A stretch of DNA of 10,205 bases from Oscillospiraceae bacterium (GTDB taxonomy: Bacteria; Bacillota; Clostridia; Oscillospirales; Acutalibacteraceae), in the NCBI GenBank assembly GCA_019422905.1, contig JAHZCM010000056.1, forward strand, positions 1 to 10,205. The letters are read 5' to 3'. Position 1 is the first letter of the stretch; each line of letters starts with the position of its first letter. Below the pieces are notes generated by a model. It saw only the letters and a list, made by a program, of their open reading frames with translations. It did no database searches and had not been told where the DNA came from. The position numbers and the translations under genes are program-made. Shown here piece after piece: positions 7,598-10,205 of this stretch.

Positions 7598-7660
7598 TTA
7601 CAACATCTCACTTTCTTCGAAATATCCTTTGTCCGCAAAGCGGCTTTTTGCTTTATACAA

Positions 7661-7689
7661 AGCATATCATATCCGCCGTTTTCTGTAAA
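7661..7689 (-). promoter_or_regulatory. Promoter of the GH3 gene
   Basis: TTTACA (7684-7689), a 17-bp spacer and TATGCT (7661-7666) on the minus strand, with TG one base before the -10 box (extended -10). The leader of about 55 nt contains short inverted repeats, including CCGC-TTT-GCGG at 7633-7643. No recognisable catabolite-repression (cre) site was found. Confidence 0.55.
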
Positions 7690-7716
7690 GAAAACTGTCT
7701 ATATTTTTGTGCCTTA

Positions 7717-7764
7717 AACAAAGAGCAGCACGGCGTTTATGCTTTCGCCGTACTGCTCTTTGTT
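7717..7764 (-). terminator. Long hairpin terminator of the flavoprotein gene
   Basis: Arms at 7717-7735 and 7746-7764 pair over 19 bp around a 10-nt loop. The single non-Watson-Crick position is a G-U pair when read on the minus strand but a C-A mismatch on the plus strand, which fits minus-strand use. The descending arm ends in CTTTGTTT, giving the U-rich end. It lies 14 nt past the stop codon. Confidence 0.85.
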
Positions 7765-7778
7765 AATCCCGGCCGTTC

Positions 7779-8336
7779 TCAATCCGCGAGATGGAGGCCG
7801 TCCTCATAGGCGCGCTGCATCAGCGCCGCGTCGTTTTTCACCGGCTCGCGCCCGGTCTTGATGATCTTATCCCGCACAATCATATTGCGCCGCTCAAAAT
7901 CGCTCAAAAACCAGTCGATCCGGTCGAGATACGCGTCCGGGTCGCTCTGCCCCTGCGCAAACACGCCGATCACCCGGATACCCGGCTTTATGCGCACCGT
8001 CCACTCCTTGTCGAGCAGGCAGTAATGCCGGTTCATATAGCTGATCATCGGACCGCAGATGCTTCCCGCATAGATCGGCGCGCCGAGAATCAGCGCGTCC
8101 GCCTCGTGCAGCTCGGCCCAGTACGGCTTGAGGCCGTCCGAAATCACGCAGTCACAGCCCGGCGTGCCCGGCTGCTTGCAGGCGTAGCACGCCTGACATC
8201 CCTTGAGCTCCATCCCCTGCAGGAAATACTCCGAAACGGTATGCCCCGCATCCTTTGCGCCGCGGAGGATCTCATCGATCAAAACGTTGCTGTCTCCCGT
8301 CCTGCGCGGGCTCCCCTTGATTGCAATGACCTTCAT
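7779..8336 (-). CDS. Isf-like iron-sulfur flavoprotein / NADPH-dependent FMN reductase family
   Basis: A 185-aa flavodoxin-fold protein. GSPRRTGDSN (8-17) is the typical FMN-phosphate loop, and GAPIYAGSICGPM (about 85-97) is the second flavin-contact loop. Between them lies a compact cysteine cluster: Cys47, Cys50, Cys53 and Cys61, spaced C-x2-C-x2-C-x7-C, plus Cys63. This matches the motif that binds a 4Fe-4S cluster in methanogen/clostridial Isf proteins, so electron transfer from ferredoxin-like donors to oxidants such as O2, peroxide or quinones is plausible. The start ATG at 8336 follows AAGGAAG; an overlapping ATG at 8340 is out of frame. It lies downstream of the HxlR gene in the same direction, with its own promoter, so it may be partly co-transcribed with the regulator. 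Confidence 0.88.
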   Translation of the reverse strand: MKVIAIKGSPRRTGDSNVLIDEILRGAKDAGHTVSEYFLQGMELKGCQACYACKQPGTPGCDCVISDGLKPYWAELHEADALILGAPIYAGSICGPMISYMNRHYCLLDKEWTVRIKPGIRVIGVFAQGQSDPDAYLDRIDWFLSDFERRNMIVRDKIIKTGREPVKNDAALMQRAYEDGLHLAD

Positions 8337-8365
8337 CCATACAACTTCCTTTCCTCTCCAGAATT

Positions 8366-8382
8366 TTTCGCCTTCTGCGAAA
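8366..8382 (-). other. Short inverted repeat in the flavoprotein leader
   Basis: TTTCGC and GCGAAA arms with a 5-nt loop lie between the -10 box and the ribosome binding site of the flavoprotein gene. On the minus strand no T-tract follows, so it is not an obvious terminator for the HxlR gene. It could be an RNA structure or a protein site. Confidence 0.35.
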
Positions 8383-8398
8383 CTGACCTTACTTTTTC

Positions 8399-8427
8399 AG
8401 TATAATGCTTTTCCCCGCAGGATGCAA
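8399..8427 (-). promoter_or_regulatory. Promoter of the flavoprotein gene
   Basis: TTGCAT (8422-8427), a 17-bp spacer and TATACT (8399-8404) on the minus strand, starting 4 bp past the HxlR stop codon. A small inverted repeat TACT-N5-AGTA (8390-8402) overlaps the -10 box and is a candidate repressor site. Confidence 0.72.
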
Positions 8428-8430
8428 GGC

Positions 8431-8766
8431 TTATTCCGTCTCCTGCATGGCTTTCCTGTAGCTGTATCCCCACTGCTCCATAGCCTGAACGATCGGGCGC
8501 ATCGTCTCGCCAAGCTCGGAAAGCGCGTATTCCACATGTGGCGGTACCTCCGGATAAACCGTGCGGGTGATAATGCCGTCTGCCTCCATGGAGCGCAAAC
8601 TGTCCGTCAGCACCTTCTGGCTGACGCCCTCCAGATCTCTTTGCAGCTCGTTGAAGCGCCACGGGCGCTGGAGCAGATTCCGCAGGATCAGCAGCTTCCA
8701 TTTGCTGCCGATGAGCTGTACGGTCGTTGCCACCGGACAAGCCGGCATTTCTTCCTTTTTCCGCAT
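8431..8766 (-). CDS. HxlR-family winged-helix transcriptional regulator
   Basis: A 111-aa DNA-binding protein covering the full HxlR domain. Visible landmarks are CPV (10-12), IGSKWKLLILRNLL, RFNELQRDLEGVSQKVLTDSLR (recognition helix region), DGIITR, the wing PEVPPHVEYALSELG and a final amphipathic helix. Cys10 is the only cysteine. In family members such as B. subtilis YodB and HypR, an N-terminal cysteine near this position senses quinones or disulfide stress. The ATG at 8766 is preferred over the in-frame GTG at 8793, because the GGGAGG site (8777-8782) lies inside the longer reading and 11 nt before the ATG. It is divergent from the nitroreductase gene and upstream of the flavoprotein gene, both plausible targets. 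Self-regulation is likely but not shown. Confidence 0.93.
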   Translation of the reverse strand: MRKKEEMPACPVATTVQLIGSKWKLLILRNLLQRPWRFNELQRDLEGVSQKVLTDSLRSMEADGIITRTVYPEVPPHVEYALSELGETMRPIVQAMEQWGYSYRKAMQETE

Positions 8767-8812
8767 AAAAATCCGTTCCTCCCTATACTTCACGGCAGAG
8801 TGCTATATACAG

Positions 8813-8841
8813 ATTATAAGCAGCCGCGCGGAAAAAAGCAA
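8813..8841 (-). promoter_or_regulatory. Promoter of the HxlR regulator gene
   Basis: TTGCTT (8836-8841), a 17-bp spacer and TATAAT (8813-8818) on the minus strand. It is divergent from the nitroreductase promoter; the two -35 boxes are about 70 bp apart. Confidence 0.75.
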
Positions 8842-8888
8842 GCGGCCGCACACGGCGCCGGAGAAGGATTCCGGTTGCAAAACAGGGA

Positions 8889-8908
8889 TACGCACAAAAA
8901 GGTGCGTA
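8889..8908. promoter_or_regulatory. Inverted repeat next to the nitroreductase promoter, candidate operator
   Basis: TACGCAC and GTGCGTA form perfect 7-bp arms around AAAAAG. The repeat ends 1 bp before the nitroreductase -35 box, in the space between the divergent HxlR and nitroreductase promoters. Its size and position suit a dimeric winged-helix regulator. It is upstream of the plus-strand start, so it should not act as an RNA terminator for that gene. Confidence 0.5.
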
Positions 8909-8909
8909 C

Positions 8910-8937
8910 TTGCCTCCTGCTTCAAAACGCCTATAAT
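8910..8937 (+). promoter_or_regulatory. Promoter of the nitroreductase gene
   Basis: TTGCCT (8910-8915), a 16-bp spacer and a perfect TATAAT (8932-8937). Transcription would begin near 8944, giving a leader of about 60 nt. Confidence 0.75.
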
Positions 8938-9004
8938 GAAAAGTACAGGGGACGCAGCTATGCGCCTCTGCACCGCAGAAAAACGGAAAGGAACGAATTC
9001 ACCC

Positions 9005-9589
9005 ATGCATGAACAGATTCAGAAGATGCTGACGCGCCATGCGATCCGGCGCTATCAGGACAGGCAGCTCGACGAAGAAACGCTCAACCAGATTTTGCAG
9101 GCGGGGCTTTACGCGCCCAGCGCAGGAAACAATCAGTACTCCCGCATCGTGGTCTGTCAGGACAGGGAGATAAACGAAAAGCTCGGCCGCATCAACCGCT
9201 ACATGATGTTCAAGGACAAAGCGCCCGCTTCGGTCGCGCACGCAGTTTCCGCCGACCAGCCCAGCATTCAGGATGACTTTACGATTCTGAGCGGCTACTA
9301 CAACGCGCCGACCGTGCTGACAATCTTCACGAGAAGCGGCAAATACGCGCAGGCGGACGCCGCCATGATCGCGAGCCACATCTGGCTTGCCGCGCATTTC
9401 CTCGGCGTCGGCGCGTGCTACGTGGGGCGCACAGACGAGGTATTCGCCACGGAATACGGTATGGAGATGCGCAGAAAATGGGGCATCCCGGACGACATGC
9501 AGGCCGCCTGCAATGTGCTCCTCGGCTACTGCGAGGGACCGCAGCCGCACGATAAGCCGAGAAAAGAGGGGCGCATCATCCGCGTATAA
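9005..9589 (+). CDS. Nitroreductase-family FMN oxidoreductase
   Basis: A 194-aa cytoplasmic flavoenzyme expected to use NAD(P)H to reduce nitroaromatics, quinones or similar electrophiles. The N-terminal RHAIRRYQDRQLDEETL (11-27) carries the conserved R-S/A-I-R-x-(F/Y) FMN-binding pattern. GLYAPSAGNNQY (about 34-45) is the second FMN-contact loop. DAAMIASHIWLAAHFLGVGACYVG is the central helix and the following GxG strand, and the C-terminal part has the usual LLGYCEGPQPHDKPRK region. The length fits the small nitroreductase class. The frame is open upstream to 8561, but that part runs antisense through the HxlR gene and the promoter. ATG at 9005 is chosen, with AAAGGA about 12 nt before it, a rather long spacing. 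It is divergent from the HxlR gene, which probably controls it. Confidence 0.92.
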   Translation: MHEQIQKMLTRHAIRRYQDRQLDEETLNQILQAGLYAPSAGNNQYSRIVVCQDREINEKLGRINRYMMFKDKAPASVAHAVSADQPSIQDDFTILSGYYNAPTVLTIFTRSGKYAQADAAMIASHIWLAAHFLGVGACYVGRTDEVFATEYGMEMRRKWGIPDDMQAACNVLLGYCEGPQPHDKPRKEGRIIRV

Positions 9590-9608
9590 AGCGCCCGGAC
9601 AATACAAA

Positions 9609-9648
9609 AAGAGACGGTCCTCTTTCGGGGATCGTCTCTTCCGTTTTT
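9609..9648 (+). terminator. Intrinsic terminator of the nitroreductase gene
   Basis: AAGAGACGGTCC (9609-9620) pairs with GGATCGTCTCTT (9629-9640) over 12 bp with one G-U pair, loop TCTTTCGG, followed by CCGTTTTT. It begins 20 nt past the stop codon and marks the last clearly chromosomal element before the mobile DNA. Confidence 0.9.
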
Positions 9649-9840
9649 CTCTATCCTGCGATTCGCCGCAAAACAATTCCCACCGGGGAAAATTATCTCT
9701 TGGGTAAGTGAGATTAGCGCTTGCTGAACTTTAAGAGCCTGGTGCTGGCCCCGCCAAATATCTGGCCATTTCTTCGCTTTCCGCCTGATTTTTGGCTTAA
9801 TATTGCGGTTTTTCTGCACATCAGATTCTAATTTTTATCC

Positions 9841-9857
9841 TCGTGCATGACGCACGA
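9841..9857. repeat. Inverted repeat upstream of tnpV
   Basis: TCGTGC and GCACGA arms enclose ATGAC. The loop contains the ATG of the short frame at 9847, so in RNA this hairpin would hide that start codon. A second structured stretch (about 9884-9915), with CCTTGCGT facing ACGCAGG and an inner TGCCC/GGGCA pair, follows within 30 nt. Confidence 0.4.
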
Positions 9858-9924
9858 AAAGCAGGTTTTGCTCCTTATGTGTGCCTTGCGTATCGCTGCC
9901 CAGGGCAACGCAGGACAACAGTAA
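9847..9924 (+). CDS. Possible 25-codon leader peptide or gene remnant
   Basis: A short frame (MTHEKQVLLLMCALRIAAQ, then GNAGQQ and a TAA stop) lies 67 nt before tnpV. No ribosome binding site is seen before the ATG, and the start codon falls in a hairpin loop. It could be a leader peptide, the C-terminal tail of a decayed gene, or chance. No function is claimed. Confidence 0.22.
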   Translation: MTHEKQVLLLMCALRIAAQGNAGQQ

Positions 9925-9991
9925 GGCAAGGAACTTAGCTGCTGTTCTTGTCATCACATCAAAATTAAATTCAAACACGGAGGACAGCATA

Positions 9992-10205
9992 ATGGAAAAA
10001 TACATCTTCGATCAGTGCAACGGCCTTTGGTATGAACTCCAAGGCAACTACTATATTCCCTGCTTAGTGCTGGATGAAGCGGGGACATCTTCTATTGGTA
10101 TGTGGGGCAGAAAGCACCAACAATACCTGAAAGAGCATCGTCCTATGCTCTATTCCGACCTTGTTCTCAGCAGAAAGTTGTACAGCTATCTGGCTGATAT
10201 TGACA
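9992..10205 (+). CDS. tnpV: Transposon-encoded protein TnpV, 3' end outside the window
   Basis: The first 71 codons are present. The sequence begins MEKYIFDQCNGLWYELQGNY and continues with IGMWGRKHQQYLKEHRP and KLYSYLADID, the characteristic TnpV pattern (IGxWGxxHxxYLKEHR and LxxYLxDID). TnpV is a small accessory protein of Tn4451-like transposons and many gut Firmicute elements. Its biochemical role is not settled, though a regulatory or excision-related part has been proposed. The start is firm: GGAGG (9979-9983) lies 8 nt before the ATG. The frame is still open at the window end. Codon use is less GC-rich than in the chromosomal genes to the left, in keeping with acquired DNA. Confidence 0.85.
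   Translation, partial: MEKYIFDQCNGLWYELQGNYYIPCLVLDEAGTSSIGMWGRKHQQYLKEHRPMLYSDLVLSRKLYSYLADID

Larger units (their letters stand above)
9650..10205 (+). mobile_element. Edge of a TnpV-bearing mobile element (partial)
   Basis: From about 9,650 on, the sequence is visibly more AT-rich and the GC-rich third-position pattern of the preceding genes is lost. The first recognisable gene is tnpV, known from Tn4451/Tn4453-type transposons and related integrative elements of Clostridia. The left limit is a guess placed just after the nitroreductase terminator; no target duplication or terminal repeat can be identified without the other end. About 340 bases (9650-9991) precede tnpV without a secure gene. 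They hold a 17-bp inverted repeat, a possible 25-codon frame and further hairpin-forming sequence. Confidence 0.55.

Noticed and set aside
4985..7717. A 910-codon open frame on the plus strand
   Set aside because: It lies antisense to the GH3 gene, has an Arg/Ala/His-rich composition with no recognisable domain, runs across intergenic signals on both sides, and has no ribosome binding site. It is an effect of GC-rich codon use on the other strand.
8561..9004. N-terminal extension of the nitroreductase frame
   Set aside because: The extension crosses the HxlR gene antisense and contains the nitroreductase promoter. The family N-terminus begins at the ATG at 9005.
9526..9819. A 97-codon minus-strand frame running from the mobile element into the nitroreductase gene
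   Set aside because: It crosses the junction between element and chromosome and the nitroreductase terminator, starts at a GTG without a well-placed ribosome binding site, and has no recognisable domain.

Overview
The window looks like chromosomal DNA of a GC-rich anaerobic Firmicute, probably a gut Clostridia/Oscillospiraceae-type bacterium. This is inferred from GGAGG-type ribosome binding sites, vegetative (sigma-A) promoters with mostly 17-bp spacers, a clostridial-looking 5S rRNA, an Isf-like iron-sulfur flavoprotein and a TnpV-bearing mobile element. No species call is possible from the sequence alone.

Layout. Positions 1-9,650 are dense chromosomal DNA and almost everything is on the minus strand. 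In order of increasing coordinate: a CPA2-type cation/proton antiporter (97-1389); a Cof-type HAD phosphatase (1606-2373); a free-standing 5S rRNA gene with its own promoter, leader hairpin and terminator (2476-2591); a membrane-anchored SGNH/GDSL-like protein that starts at TTG (2732-3736); a lipoprotein of unknown function with a calcium-binding-type loop (3867-5258); a family 3 glycoside hydrolase (5375-7597); an Isf-like iron-sulfur flavoprotein (7779-8336); and an HxlR-family regulator (8431-8766). Divergent from the regulator, on the plus strand, is a nitroreductase (9005-9589) followed by a strong terminator. After about 9,650 the base composition becomes visibly more AT-rich. This part holds the edge of a mobile element whose tnpV gene (from 9992) runs off the right end.

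How the genes work together. Most genes appear to be single transcription units: a recognisable promoter precedes each minus-strand gene, and a hairpin terminator follows most of them. The promoters at 1490-1518 and 3770-3798 lie inside the apparent N-terminal extensions of two long open frames, so they fix the true starts further downstream. The clearest functional group is the redox cluster at 7779-9589: an HxlR regulator with a single N-terminal cysteine, flanked by an iron-sulfur flavoprotein and an FMN nitroreductase. The two enzyme promoters share a similar -10/initial-transcribed motif, so a small electrophile- or quinone-responsive regulon is plausible. The SGNH protein and the lipoprotein are neighbouring exported proteins, but each has its own promoter.

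No clearly new multi-gene system is visible. The items most worth a second look are the orphan 5S gene with phased A-tracts upstream, the SGNH-like protein lacking part of its catalytic set, the possible HxlR operators, and the structured leader before tnpV.
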